Positions 49,954 to 63,399 of a DNA stretch of 64,000 nucleotides are shown here, piece after piece. The notes under the pieces were generated by a model. The model did not search any database. It saw nothing but the letters and a program-made list of their open reading frames with translations, and had not been told where the DNA came from. The DNA comes from Chytriomyces cf. hyalinus JEL632 (taxonomy: Eukaryota; Chytridiomycota; Chytridiomycetes; Chytridiales; Chytriomycetaceae), in contig JAIWWG010000081.1 in assembly GCA_025435555.1 (NCBI GenBank), positions 62,001 through 126,000 on the forward strand, written 5' to 3'. Numbering within the stretch: the stretch's first letter is position 1; the number at the start of each line of letters is the position of its first letter. The position numbers and the translations under genes are program-made.

Positions 49954-51920
49954 AACAGGGGGTGGGATTGCAGTTATAGGGAAGGTGATGGGAGTTAACA
50001 TAGCTGTTGTTTGAGGACACGCGGCTTATGGTAAACAAAAAATTGCTAAAAATGATAAATGAAAACAGGGCCTGTTGGCGAAAGTGGGAGACTGCTAACA
50101 TAGCCGCACCACCAACATTCAAAGATTATATGACGGATCTGGAAAGGCGTGTCGGTCTGGCATCTTTCATTGAGGTCAAATTGGACGTGTGGTGGAGCAG
50201 GTACAAAAAGTCAGTTGTTCGGATTTGGCATGAGCCCCCGCGTTTCGTGATTCACCTTCAATCATGCTCGCTCATACACTGCAGTAACGTTTGCTTTATG
50301 TATATTTATTCATATTGTGTATAAGGTGAAAAACCCGTCTTGAACTCCATCGTCATGGCGCCCGACTTTAAGGCTGCGTTGTGGACAAAAAGCGTTCAAC
50401 AGAAAACGTGCGTCATTGGAATGACTGAAAACTGACTTAACGATTAGGAGTCGCTATGGTGAGGAGTGGACTTCAAACCACACATGAAAGCGCGCGTTTC
50501 GGACACTTTTATTGTTACGGCGAAGGAAAAGACAAATACTTGCTGACCTGAGCAGATCAAAAACCACACCTAGCATATTTATATTCTGCCTCTAGCCAAC
50601 ATTAAGAACAGGAAATTTAGCTCTGAGCTGCTGCTGTCAAACAGTGTCATGAAAAGCTGGACACGAGTCCACAAAATACCAACCGATGCAGCAAAGACAC
50701 AAAGTCCCACCTACTGGCGGCCTAAGAGATGATCTCTGAATCCCTGACTCTTTTAAATTTCCCGAATGAATCCGCTGAAGCAAAGTGTTTGGTCCACAAT
50801 TCCAGAATCAAAGATCATGTCATTGTTCCAACAACTCTGTCGTTTCGACCAGGTTCTTGAAACGTCGTCAAAGTGGGGTGTTTCTGCATTGATGCTGAAT
50901 CCCCTTAGGACGGCGAATGAAGGCCAAAAATAAAGGAGACGCAAAAGAGCACTTTCAAAAGAGGCAACGCTTTCCGGACACGACGTTTGAAGCCATTCAA
51001 AGTGCGAAGGGATACACCGTTGTTTCCTGAAGGTGAGCACAGCAGATTTTTCGTGGCATTCAGCAAACTCAGCCAACGACGTTGTCCGCATGACCTCCTG
51101 GACCAGCTTGATTCTGCGCGAGGGCTGAAATAGGGCGCGTTGCGCGTATAGGAGGGTGCCTAAGGGTAGCCTGTTACAACATGCGGATCGCCGTGTGTGC
51201 GAGGAGCGTTGGAAAACCCCGTGCCAGGAGCAGGGTCATGAGTTGAATAATTGAGCTTTCACGTTTTTGCGCGGAGAGTCCAGGCTACCGACTGATTCCA
51301 TTCTTGTTCAATGAAGGTGCCGGCAGGCCTGGCTGTAATTTAAGTGACTACGTTCGATTTGAAGGACGTGAATTCACACCCCGTAAATGCCTGGTGACGC
51401 GCTAGTCAAAAGTCGCTTCAGCGGACCCGAGAGGTATGGTTCAGGGGGGCGGTGACAAGGTGGAGAGGAACGGGAAACAGCTGGCATGGCTGGGGAGCCG
51501 TCCTTTTCTTCGACAGCTGTAACGTTTCAGCAACAAAACGTGTTCTCCATTTTGGCTTTGACGCAGCGTTTGATTTTCAGATGGCTGTCATTGATGCGCG
51601 GTTTGCTGCCGTTGGAATTGGGGGAATTTTTAGAGTGCAGTGCTTCTGTGCTCCCAATCACGTGTGTTTTGAATTTGAGTGTCTTTGACTAATGGATTTG
51701 CCATCTTGACTCACAGCCATTCAGAATGCGAGGACATGGCAAGGCCCACACGTTTTCATTTCTGCGCAGAATTGGTTTGCAGCTGCACTTGAAAAAGGCA
51801 TCGCGTGTCTGGTTTGTTCAGCGGCTTCAAAAAATAAAATACACGCAAAAAGGGTTCGAATCCAACAGCCACCACCGAGCAGTCACGCGACCTCCGCATG
51901 ACCTCCACGACACAATGAAG
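49954..51920. other. Spacer region without recognised gene
   Basis: Only short frames are seen on both strands. The part at about 51120-51460 is G-rich and has several short complementary segments (for example AGTCCAGGCTACCG against GGCCTGGCT); a structured RNA is possible but I could not match any known class. Confidence 0.3.
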
Positions 51921-51930
51921 CATATATAAA
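51921..51930 (+). promoter_or_regulatory. TATA box of the first GPI-type gene
   Basis: CATATATAAA about 60 bases before the ATG at 51990. Confidence 0.55.
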
Positions 51931-51989
51931 CCTCATCCAACCACCTGGACTGACTCAACCAAACCCAAACACCAAAAACAAAACACGTA

Positions 51990-52412
51990 ATGTCTCTCGG
52001 TCTCAACGAAGCATGCGGCGGATTCATGGGCAGCAGCAGCACCGCACCCAAATGCATGGCCCCTCTCTTCTGCGTCGTCGTTGGCCTCGTGGCGGATGCC
52101 AAGGGAACCTGCCAAATCGCAGTCAACGGCGTGGACGGGACTTGCGGCGGAGACTCGCAGTATGCGCCCGTGTGCGAGAGGGGCCTTACATGCGTGACAC
52201 CAACCAACACGCCTGGAGCCACGGGTGCCTGTAAAGGGACTCCTGACACTGCAACCGCACCAACCTCATCAGCCTCGCAGGTCAAGTCCGCCGCTGTGTC
52301 GTCCTCCGTCGCTGCTGCCACGTCAGTCACGACTGCCAAGTCTGGCGCCTCATCCTTGGCTCATCTCTACGCGCCACTGGCACTGTTTGTGTCATTGGCT
52401 CTCCTCATTTAA
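51990..52412 (+). CDS. Small cysteine-rich protein with GPI-type C-terminus
   Basis: 140 residues without introns. The N-terminal ~80 residues have ten cysteines spaced as in small secreted proteins (EACGGF, CMAPLFC, GTCGGD, RGLTCVTP, ACKGT). A Ser/Thr/Ala-rich stretch and a terminal hydrophobic helix (LYAPLALFVSLALLI) follow, the layout of a GPI-anchored surface protein. No signal peptide is visible at this ATG, which is odd; a missed upstream exon or a different start may supply it. The next gene downstream has the same layout. Confidence 0.6.
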   Translation: MSLGLNEACGGFMGSSSTAPKCMAPLFCVVVGLVADAKGTCQIAVNGVDGTCGGDSQYAPVCERGLTCVTPTNTPGATGACKGTPDTATAPTSSASQVKSAAVSSSVAAATSVTTAKSGASSLAHLYAPLALFVSLALLI

Positions 52413-52532
52413 CTTTCTTCTTCTCGCTTGTATTTACATCAACCTGCCCATCATAACTTGAAATAAAAACAGCTCGTCCATGTCATTTCATGCGGAATGA
52501 AGTTTTGATGGCACTCAAAAAAGAAATCTCAT

Positions 52533-52540
52533 TATAAATA
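52533..52540 (+). promoter_or_regulatory. TATA box of the second GPI-type gene
   Basis: TATAAATA 24 bases before the ATG at 52564. Confidence 0.6.
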
Positions 52541-52563
52541 TTGACCATCAAAACAAACCAACA

Positions 52564-53034
52564 ATGACTCCAACGGTCCTCATCCTCATCCTGGCAGCAA
52601 CATTCCACTCATCCTCTGCCCAAAAGGACTCTAGCCCCCTCTGCGGACTCTGCAGCACCCGCACAGGAGAAGAGATTGGCTGCGACTCCGGTCTCACCTG
52701 CGAAGCCAACAAATCCATCATCGGCGGAAGCTTAGGAATCTGCGTGCAACCCCTTCAAGGATCAGCTGCATGTCCGAGTGCTGCTGGTACCACTGCTCCC
52801 GCGGCTTCCACAAGAACTGGGCCAGTTGCGGCAACTCTGGCTGTCATGTCAAATGCGTCAGCTTCATCGGCAGTAACTTCTTCCGCTTCTCCAGCACTGG
52901 CTGCTTCAAATTCTTCTTCTTCTTCCTCGTCACCAGCAGCAGCATCAGCAAGCATGAAGTCCGACTGTCTCCCACCTGTGAATGCATTTTCTGTCGTTTT
53001 GATGGCTGCTATCTCGGCAGCGGTCTTGATCTGA
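52564..53034 (+). CDS. Small secreted cysteine-rich protein with GPI-type C-terminus
   Basis: 156 residues. A signal peptide (MTPTVLILILAATFHSSSA) is followed by a short cysteine-rich part (PLCGLCSTR, IGCDSGLTCEA, GICV, ACPS), a long Ser/Ala/Thr-rich region, and a terminal hydrophobic helix (AFSVVLMAAISAAVLI) typical of GPI anchoring. It shares layout and the C..GLTC...G.C pattern with the gene 150 bases upstream, so the two are probably tandem paralogues. The role at the cell surface is unknown. Confidence 0.65.
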   Translation: MTPTVLILILAATFHSSSAQKDSSPLCGLCSTRTGEEIGCDSGLTCEANKSIIGGSLGICVQPLQGSAACPSAAGTTAPAASTRTGPVAATLAVMSNASASSAVTSSASPALAASNSSSSSSSPAAASASMKSDCLPPVNAFSVVLMAAISAAVLI

Positions 53035-53302
53035 GTCCTCCCTCTTCTCGTTTATCAAGCACATGTTCATCCATTGGATATTCACTTCTGGGCACCACCG
53101 TCATGTTTAATAAATCATTTTCTTTGAAAGGAACGTCCGTCGCGTTGGTGAAGGAGAAAAGAAATACGAGCACTCACTAGACAAAAAACCGTGACCAAAA
53201 CAAACTTCAGTGGCAGCAACATATATTTTTGTTATTTAAAAAAGGACTAGACACACCATCGGGACAGCATACAGAATAGACCAAAAACAAACGACAAATC
53301 AA

Positions 53303-54983
<1,681 letters not shown>

Positions 54984-55053
54984 GGCTTTTTTTCAAATGT
55001 TTTTTTCCGCCTCAAATTTCAAAGCACACTTTCGAAAACACCCATCAATAAAA

Positions 55054-55831
55054 ATGACAGCAGCCCCGAAAACTGTCGTCATCACTGGCTCCTCTCGCGG
55101 CATCGGCCGTGCCCTCACCGAGTACTACATTTCCAACGGATGGAACGTCATTGCCACAGCAAGAAATGCAACCTCCCTCGCCCAAATCCACCCGAACGCT
55201 CACGCCATACACTCCCTCGACACTGCCGACGCAGCTTCAATCAACGCGTTTTCTGCAAAACTCGATCCCTCCCAACCCGTCCATCTGCTCATCAACAACG
55301 CCGGCATCTTACTCGATGACACCCTCCACTCGATCGAAAAGAGTTTATTAATGCAGCAGTTTGAAACAAACGCCGTTGGACCGCTGCTTCTCGCCAGAGC
55401 ATTGATTCCCAACTTGAAACTCGCAACTGCAGCTGGCTCTCCTGCCCTCGTCGCAAACATCTCATCCATGTGGGGATCGATTGCTGAAAACGATGGAGAC
55501 CATTACGGTTACCGCGCTTCCAAAACAGCGCTCAATTCATTCATGAAATCTCTTTCGTTGAGTTTTACCCTTCGATTCTTGCCAATGAAACACGCGTATT
55601 AAAAAAAAAACACGTACCAAAACTCTCAGGATCGACCTCAAGCCTGAGAATATATCTGTGATCTCAATGTGCCCTGGTTGGGTGAAAACGGACATGGCTC
55701 CGACAGGTGCCATTTCTACCAACGAATCTGTGGCGGGGATGTCATCTGTGATTTCAAATGCAATGGCCGACAGCAAACTATCCATGTCAGGTGGTTACTT
55801 TCGAAGAAACGGTGACACGATTCCTTGGTAA
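55054..55831 (+). CDS. Short-chain dehydrogenase/reductase
   Basis: Exons 55054-55556 and 55630-55831 give 234 residues. The classical SDR features are intact: cofactor motif TGSSRGIG, NNAGILL, a Ser in NISSMWGSI, the catalytic YRASK, and PGWVKTDM. It resembles the sniffer / C-factor type of NAD(P)H-dependent carbonyl reductases, but the substrate cannot be inferred. The intron has the uncommon donor GTTGAG. It is divergent from the proteinase A gene with a 70-base shared spacer. Confidence 0.87.
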
Positions 55832-55928
55832 TCTTTTACGGGGGATGCCGGTGAGGCAAGCGCAGAATAAAGATGCAGTGTACTTTCATTGCAACTGCTT
55901 TTGACCAATGATGTTGTGCGAAAGGGAA

Positions 55929-55992
55929 TCTGGACTCACGGGAACTCATCTTGATCAGGATCTTCAAGATCGATGCCAGCATGCAACGGTGC
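55929..55992 (+). repeat. 64-bp direct repeat, copy 1 (CRN header fragment)
   Basis: Starts TCTGGACTCACGGG and ends ATGCAACGGTGC. It differs at one base from 60194-60257 and lies directly before the right arm. The other copy is the natural continuation of the CRN header. Confidence 0.92.
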
Positions 55993-55993
55993 A

Positions 55994-58658
55994 TTGGGAG
56001 AAAGGCTTTGGAAGAAAGTGGTGTGTGATCCGAAGAATCCAAGTTAAATAGAATGTACATAAAAACCGTCACAAACTTGGGCGCAACGTCTAAATCTGTC
56101 GAAATCTGGGATTTCGCCTGCACGAGGGATGATTAGTGGCACTTACAAGCTCAAAGAACTCTGGCTTGCGCTGCGCGTCCAGAAAACAGAAAACTTTCGG
56201 AAACTGGAAATCAGGATTGCGCGTGCATCATTTTCACATTTTCTTGAATCTTCCGCCGAGCAACTTACAAAAACCGATGACACCACCGGGAAGCAGAACC
56301 CTGTCGCCCGGAGTAAAGGACTGTTTGATTTTGCGAAAAACGAAATGAATTCTCACTTTTTGACGGCCCTTCTTGCAGTATGCCAGGCGATGTTCGCTCG
56401 TATCATGGAACTTCAAAATTAATCTGCCACGTTTTTTTTTCGAGTGCCGAACTGCCATACCACACGCGTTTGCGGACCTCGGCATCCTAAATCATATTAT
56501 TCATTCACCGTATTATGGTTGTAACGGTGGAAAGAAATGCTTGAATTGCCATGGCAACGGTTTGGGCGTTTGGGGAGCAACGTCAAAGTTCAGATGCGTC
56601 GTGAAAACTTCAAATACAGCGCCAAATAGACAGAGACCCATAATACTTTAAATATGCATTTATCGTCTTGTTTGAACGGAACATTTTGGCACAGCAACTT
56701 GATCGCATTGTGCGAATTTGTGTCAACACAATGCACGCCCAAAAAAATTAAATAAATAAAGTAGGAAAACTCCTCACTGAATGAGCCGAAAGCACATCTG
56801 CAATCATGTCATGGTGCGTACGGTCGTTGCGATGGCTATACGACCCGACCAGGACAAGGACCCTCGGCGTATCTCCGTCACCCCAATTGTCTCGCTTCCA
56901 TGGCCAGCATCACCTCACGCTGGCAGAGTGCACATCAACTCATACCCCAGTTGCTACAAAGGCGCCATTCGAAGCATTGTGGGTATCCCTCAAATTATCC
57001 ACTGTGAACTGCAGCGCCAATTTACATCGATCAACTTGCAGGCACTATCGAACGCGACATCTCTCAGCGAGCCTCTTGAAATCGACGATTGCACATTATA
57101 AGATGATTCCCCTGCAATCATCTCGCATCATCTCGCTTGCGTGGCAGCCAATTGAATTTGAAGGCCGATCGCACGCCATCCTTTTTCCGACGAGCGAAAT
57201 CAGCGCGAATGCGAGCTCTGAGGTTACCCCATTTCCTCGACGGTGAATTGCAGGCGAATTTCGAAAAAAAACGAGCACGCAGTCAGCTCCGAATCCTATC
57301 GAACCTGAGGTCCATTGAGGAGACAGTTTGGAATCGCACATTGTACTTTGTCAGTTGATGCCCAGGGTGGTGTTTAAGTTTCAGCATGGTCCACTCTCAA
57401 TATTGTCAACGGGAACGAACGCCATTCGCGCGGCCTGAAGGGGCTCGCTGGCACGAATATATTGAAGATAGACGGCCCACGTTGAGCCACAGCAGGAATT
57501 GAGCAGCACGGTCCCAAAATAGATTGGGTCTCAAGTTGATCCGGTTCAATCAACGAATGAACATCGGAAACACTGTGGCTTATCGGAAAGCGGCTCGGAA
57601 TTCAACAGCCTTCGTCTGTATGTATCAGCGCCAGCACGAAATATCAATTCTGCCTGTAGGATCAAATAAATGAAGTGATACCGCAACGTTGAGAGGGATG
57701 AGCAGTGTCGGTGGTCGCGGGTGTCGATTATTCGGACGAATTCGAGGCACGGTTCTTGGGTGTATTTTCGCGGTGGGTTGTTTGCGGCAAACACGAGAAG
57801 AGAATGCGATGAGTGGCTGATTCGGGATCGAGTTTTCTTTCGTCGGCCGCAAATAGAAGGGCACTTTTGTCCAGCAAATCCGAACTCTGTTGGCATCCTC
57901 GCAGCGAGTGCCAGCCTGTTCGAACGTGTGCCAGAGACCTTGGAATGCGTAGTTTTGCTCGATGTCTGTCGCTTTCGAAGGCAATCGCAGCTCAGTTTCT
58001 CGGACACGCACTCCGTCAATAATATTCTTTCGATGTTTATTTTATTGCATTTCCTGTTGGGCGTCTCGAAGGCAGCAAAAATAATTGTCACAAAAAGGCG
58101 AGTGATTGTCTTCCTCCACACTTTCTGCAACTCCCACTCCCTTCCCCATATCACACATCAAGGTTGAACAACCGCGTTTGATATACATCTGGGATCGCGA
58201 TCTCTTACTCCCCCACCTCGTCTCTCTCTCATTGCTGCCTCAGTTATTCTTCTCAAAATTGGTCCTTCTTCTCATCATGTTATTTTATTCCCTCACAGTC
58301 TCAACCTGCCCACAAGCGCGATCAACGACTTACCAATAACACAGTCTTACAAAACGATACAGTGAGTACTGTTTGCCGTGTCCCCAACCTTGTCTTCCCA
58401 TTTCACCCTCCCGGACAATTTCCGAGCACAGCCGGCCAAGGAAACGCCGATATGGCAGTATCATGATTTAAGCATAATCGAAAGTGGGATCTTGTAGGTT
58501 CTGCGCGTTGTTCGCGGGGGTCTCGATAACTGCAGATCTTCAAATGAATTGTCACAATGCAAATCCCTCCCCCTCTCATGACTGCATCTTTCCCATCTTT
58601 CCCACACTTGTTCAATTACGTACAGTGTTCCTAAATCTCTGTTTCTTTCAACGGTAGA
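55994..58658. other. Right-arm segment without recognised gene
   Basis: Counterpart of 46078-48770. Conserved open frames occur on both strands (for example 56781-57101 and 57721-58167 on the plus strand) but with no recognised motif. Confidence 0.35.
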
Positions 58659-59788
58659 ATGTCGAAACAAACGCTGGTCTCACAACTTCTTAACATGCGC
58701 AAAAAGCAAAAGTGGCTGGAGGTGGAGACGCAAGAGACAAGTGCTACAATTGCAGCAATTATGCTGCAGCTGTTCAAATGCAGCGAGTTCGACGTCCAAG
58801 CTGACAGCTTGGATGTTGAACTTGTCCCTGTGGACGGTTCAAGCAGCATTGATCTTGAAAAGGGCACCGCCATCTTCCAGGAGGACGAGCATCAGGAGCA
58901 GCTGAGTAGAAATGAGAGTGAAAAAACTCTTTCAGGTGGTGACGGCGTCGTGGAATATGTGAGTTTGTTAATCTTGACAAAAACAACTCCTTGTTAATCT
59001 GAGTTCCGCTCCACCCTCCTTTAGGATGCTGTGGTGTTGGCCACCTCCACTGACCTTCATGGCGAGGAAGACATCTCTGAAGATGTGCCAAAGCCAGCTC
59101 AGTTCCTTTATAGCATGTACACCGACCCTGTGGTGAGTTGATCTCTCAGTGAATTTTCAAAATTGACCAATTTTCCAACAAACAGGTCATTGCAGCGGAG
59201 GTCTCGTGGTTGAACACTCAGGAATCCGTCATTGAATGCTCAGGTCGCGCTGATGAGCTGGCAAAACCTGATTTGTCTGAAGCTGCCGCCCATACCGCGC
59301 ACGTAAGACAGTCGCCATTCTTTTCTTTGGGACTTTTTTAAAACCATATGAGCATGCTTCTAGGTTGCGGATGAACATGTTGCTGCTGTTGTCCCCGAAG
59401 TAGACTGCAAGACAGAAAACTCTAACGGAACAGAGCAGTTTTTGTACTCGCTATACACTGACGCTGCGGTGAGTTTATCTTCCTCACGTTGAACAAGAGT
59501 TGATCATCATTTCGTAAATAGGTTATTGGTGGTGAAGTGCTCTGGTTAAGCAGGCTGGAAGCAGCGGAGCGATGCTCTGGTTGCCCTGCCGAGCTCGTTG
59601 GCTCCGACCAACAACACGAGGAGCAAACAAACACCAAGTTGGACCCAATTGTCAAAGGCGCGAGCGTCTCGTCCGGGTCTTCAACCAAGAAAAGAAAAGT
59701 TTACCGGCCGCCAAACAAAGGTGTTTCCCGCCGTCTGAGCCAAGAAGAAGTGAACAGGATTAGTTTGCAACGGCGTTCCAAAAAGTGA
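58659..59788 (+). CDS. Unknown protein with duplicated FLYS-YTD module, right copy
   Basis: Exons 58659-58958, 59025-59132, 59186-59302, 59364-59468 and 59522-59788 give 298 residues; all joints are in phase with GT-AG sites. I do not recognise the family. Two modules (QFLYSMYTDPVVIAAEVSWL and a second with QFLYSLYTDA, VIGGEVLWL) share order, a downstream CSG motif, and the position of an intron after the YTD motif, so the middle exons arose by internal duplication. The tail is basic (TKKRKVYRPPNKG, LQRRSKK), suggesting nuclear location. It ends 268 bases before the CRN start in the same orientation. Confidence 0.68.
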
Positions 59789-60056
59789 ACCCTTTATTTT
59801 CTATCGTTAATATCTTTTCTATCGTTAATATCCAGCGGGAATTCAAAAAAAATAAAGTTGCGCATTCATGACGTGACGCCTGAGAACTGAAAAAAAAGGA
59901 ACAGAGCCAACCGGACCAAGCACTTCACATATTCAACCTTTTTTCTTCGCCAACTTAATCGCAACTGTCGCCGGCTCATGATGCTAAATTTTGTTTCCTT
60001 GTTTGAACGTGTGTCACGGAATATTTTTAGTTCCATATTTAAAGAAAGGAACAACG

Positions 60057-62652
60057 ATGGAAGCGCTCAAGATCTTCTACGTGCTTGGTGAACAACTCGA
60101 GCCGTGTTCTATCGTCATCGATACAAACGCTGCCATGGAGGTGGACGATCTTCAAAGAGCCATTCATACGCAGAATAGCAATGTTTTAAGCCGTCTGGAC
60201 TCACGGGAACTCATCTTGATCAGGATCTTCAAGATCGATGCCAGAATGCAACGGTGCGGAGCTGACAAAAGCAAATGACTTTTTGCACGTATCTGCTTGC
60301 GGTGAAAACCCGGAAGGCGCCGTCGATGGAGTTTCAAATCTCAGCGACCTCCCAGGGGCCTGCCTGGTGAATCAGGGCTTATTTTATAAGGTACTGCTGG
60401 GTCTTTCTACTGCGATGAGTCTTGAATTGACCACAGAAGCAGGTCATGAGCATTACGGAACCTGTGTCAACTTACCTCTCACCTCCGCTGGGTAAAAAAT
60501 TCCATTTGCTTGTACTTCTGCGACCCAGGGGGTGAGTTTGTTTGTTCGCCACTTTATTCATTTGCATCATAACTCATGCTCATAATCTGGCAACTGCTGC
60601 TGCGATTATATGCATCAGGATTTGGCCGTTCGCGCATGGATATCGATCTCCCAGTTTCAGAAATTGCAGACGAAAATTTGTCAGAAAGGCTGTAGAAGAC
60701 ATGTCGGCTATAATTTGGACCAAAGATGACGGTCCAAACAAGCAAACCATCTACTCGGCAAAGGACTCTCAGGATGCAGCGCCAATGGACTACACCAGCG
60801 ACGGCAACATCCTTAACCTCAAAATGGAACAACCCAATGGAAGTTTCAGCCTTCTCTCTTCGGAGCAAATCTATGAGGACGAAAATTCCATTGGCATCAA
60901 CATGTCAGTTGAAAAGTTGCTGAGAGTCATACGGAAAACGATTATTCTTGTTGGTGTCAGCGGATGTGGGAAGACACGAACATGCTATGATTTCGTTCGG
61001 CATCGATGGTGCCTGTATATTGACTGCATCGACGATTCAGATGTCAAGGAAATGATCAAACAGTTGGAAGCCGAAGCATCCAAACGATCCTTGAAAGTCC
61101 TTAGAACATCAGCAAGCCTTTGAGGACATCTCTGAAAAGCTTCTCAAATGCTTGATAGCAACTCGAATATTTGTTCTGCAAATGTGGCAGATGGAAAATC
61201 GAGACCCTTTCAAATGGTTTTGCGTTCAACGAAGTAAGATACTTGTTTAAAATCCTCGCGAAATGTTCCCGATCGACTGTTTCAAAGATATTCGAGGACT
61301 TGAAGTCACAAACTGACTTCTGGGTCATTTTCAATGAGTCGCAGTATCTTCTCGGCATTCTTCCAACCAGCTACCGATCGGATGGGGAAAAGCGTGGCAT
61401 ATTCAAGAACCAGCTTGAGCATCCAAGATCTTTGTTCTCGTTTGCTACTGGCTTTATGATTAACGAAGATCTGAAGTCCATCTGGTGCGGGACGAAAATG
61501 CGAATTGGCACCATAGAGCTGATATCCCCTTCTGCTGGACTGAAACCTGACCAATATTTCATTTTCACTGATTTCACATTTCTGACGGCATCCGATATCT
61601 TCAAACTGTGTTCAAAGTGGTTGCGACAAGACGTCTTTGATGCAAACATACCTTCTGCATGAAATCTCAACGTTTCTCCAAGATTTTTCATGATGTTTCT
61701 TCACGCGTTGAATGGGTACCAAGACCTAAGCACGGCATTTCAACAGTACCGTAAATTAATGACAACACGTTTTGAACCCCAAGTTGCCGGTTCTTCGCCC
61801 TATTTCTTTTGGCAGCAACACAGAACTATACGGAAAAAATGCACAATATCCTGTCGCTGATATGCTGCTGAAGCTTTGCATCTCTTTTCTCTTTGGAAAC
61901 GGAGTGAACATGAGTTTCTCATCAACTCTGGACTTGGTTTCAACAAATCTTGTGATGGTTGTTCATGTGGCTTCATGGGGTGCAAAGAAGGCAGAACCAA
62001 TGATTCTCACTGCTGGCTTAAATTACCTGGCTGCCCAAAACAAGTATACGATCATCAATTACCTTGGATCCACAGGTTTCGCCCGCAGACCGAAGTCACA
62101 TAATGGAATTGATGATTGCAGTTCGAATCATGCAAGGATGGTGGATGGAAACCGAACTGCAGGAGTGCTTGCCCATGTAGGTGAAAAATATGAACATTCA
62201 AAAACCTCAAGGAGTTCTGGACTGTCGCCATAAGGATGTCAATGGCTTTATATTTGTGCAGCAGCTTCGCAACGCCAAATTTCCCTGGGTTATTTTGCCC
62301 TCAGCGCACGCAGGACCGGACCTAAGATACTCTGTTTTCACATTTTGCCTCAACAGCAAATTCGAAATCCACCATGTTTGTCTTGCCCAACGAATGCCAA
62401 AAGAACATTGAAACAATGCATCCAAGGAATTGGTACAACCTTCAAAAGGATGTCCATGCAGAAGTCATGAAAGAGGTCAAGGACCTCCGCTTTTGCCACC
62501 TGCGATTTGAGCTTCCTGACACGGCACCCAGTGTGAAGGAAAACTTCAGAATTGATGCAGAAAGACTTGATGACGTAATCTGCGTGAATCTAGAACTTTG
62601 GCGAGAGCTTTGTGACAAAGTACAAAGAGTTTGTGTCTTCTGTTATTCGTAA
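60057..62652 (+). pseudogene. Crinkler (CRN)-type effector with P-loop NTPase body, frame-disrupted
   Basis: CRN proteins of chytrids and oomycetes join an N-terminal ubiquitin-like header to variable bodies, often a P-loop NTPase plus nuclease. The header starts MEALKIFYVLGEQL and includes VDDLQRAIHTQNSNVL and RELILIRIFKID in frame with the ATG, then stops at 60276. A header-end-like segment PPLGKKFHLLVLLRP (about 60480-60530) is in another frame. A Walker A motif GVSGCGKTRTCYD lies near 60955-60995, then LLKCLIATRIFVLQ (61140-61185) in a second frame, and WVIFNESQYLLG (Walker B position, near 61320) in a third. At least three frame changes without plausible introns indicate decay, though sequencing error is possible. 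The limits of the body beyond 61660 are uncertain. Confidence 0.62.
60194..60257 (+). repeat. 64-bp direct repeat, copy 2 (inside the CRN header)
   Basis: One mismatch to 55929-55992. It encodes the DSRELILIRIFKID part of the CRN header and is probably the source copy. Confidence 0.92.
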
Positions 62653-63399
62653 AGCAAGTCTGAGTACAAACTGAATAAAAATACCGCGATAGCTCTCTAA
62701 TGTTTTTATTCAGTATTCAGACCTTGCAGACCTTTTTGAAAACCTATGGACTGGCAAGTGCGCGAGTGGAGAATAGCTGGTGGCAACGCGAGAAAACGCT
62801 CAGACTATTTCGTGCAGGCTTGTCGAAACCGGCTTCAAATACTTTCGAAAATTACGATACTCTGCTGGCCGAAATAGCGCAGCCAGTGGTTGATCCAAAG
62901 GGAAGGGAAAACGCGTTTCTGAGGCGCAGCCGAAGCAGCATCGACCGCTACCAAGCAAGTGAAGCTGAACAAACCAGCCCAAAAGCCAGTCAAGGTGCTA
63001 GTGCTCTCTGCGCGACATTCAGTAAATGGATTGTACCTGACAGAAGAAGGGGGGCAAGTGTTCATGAAGTTAACTTTTTGAATTCTGATGTTATTTGTTT
63101 TTGGCAGCTTTGCACTGCATCATATTACACCCGTCTGAGAGGGAAGAAAACGCGATTCCATCTGAGCAGCAAGGCAGGCGAAAACGGCCAAGATCGTACG
63201 ATTCGATGTGGAAGGAACCGTTGAGCAAGGGATGCACGAGGCAAGGGTTCGAGCTTTGGACACGGGGCGATGACCGGGATTTGGTGTGGATTGATGGACA
63301 GGCTGCATTTTATTGTCGCGATGCATTTCACATATATTTTCAGAGTTCAACGCTCGCCAATGCAGCCAAACCGTTTAATAAAATACAGTCAGCATTGAC
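62653..63399. other. Region between CRN locus and MAGOH, unassigned
   Basis: Several short plus-strand frames are open (62700-63224, 63095-63418) and a TTTTTGGCAG acceptor-like site lies at 63108, so a small or broken gene may be here. I recognise no domain. Confidence 0.3.

Larger units (their letters stand above)
55994..60197. repeat. Right arm of the ~4.2-kb inverted duplication
   Basis: Reverse complement of 44539-48770. It is bounded on both sides by the 64-bp direct repeat. It contains the intact five-exon unknown gene and the start of the CRN locus. Confidence 0.93.

Noticed and set aside
51160-51330. RNase P or SRP RNA
   Set aside because: GGAGAGTCC and GGAGCAGG look suggestive, but the conserved order and pairing of either RNA could not be found.
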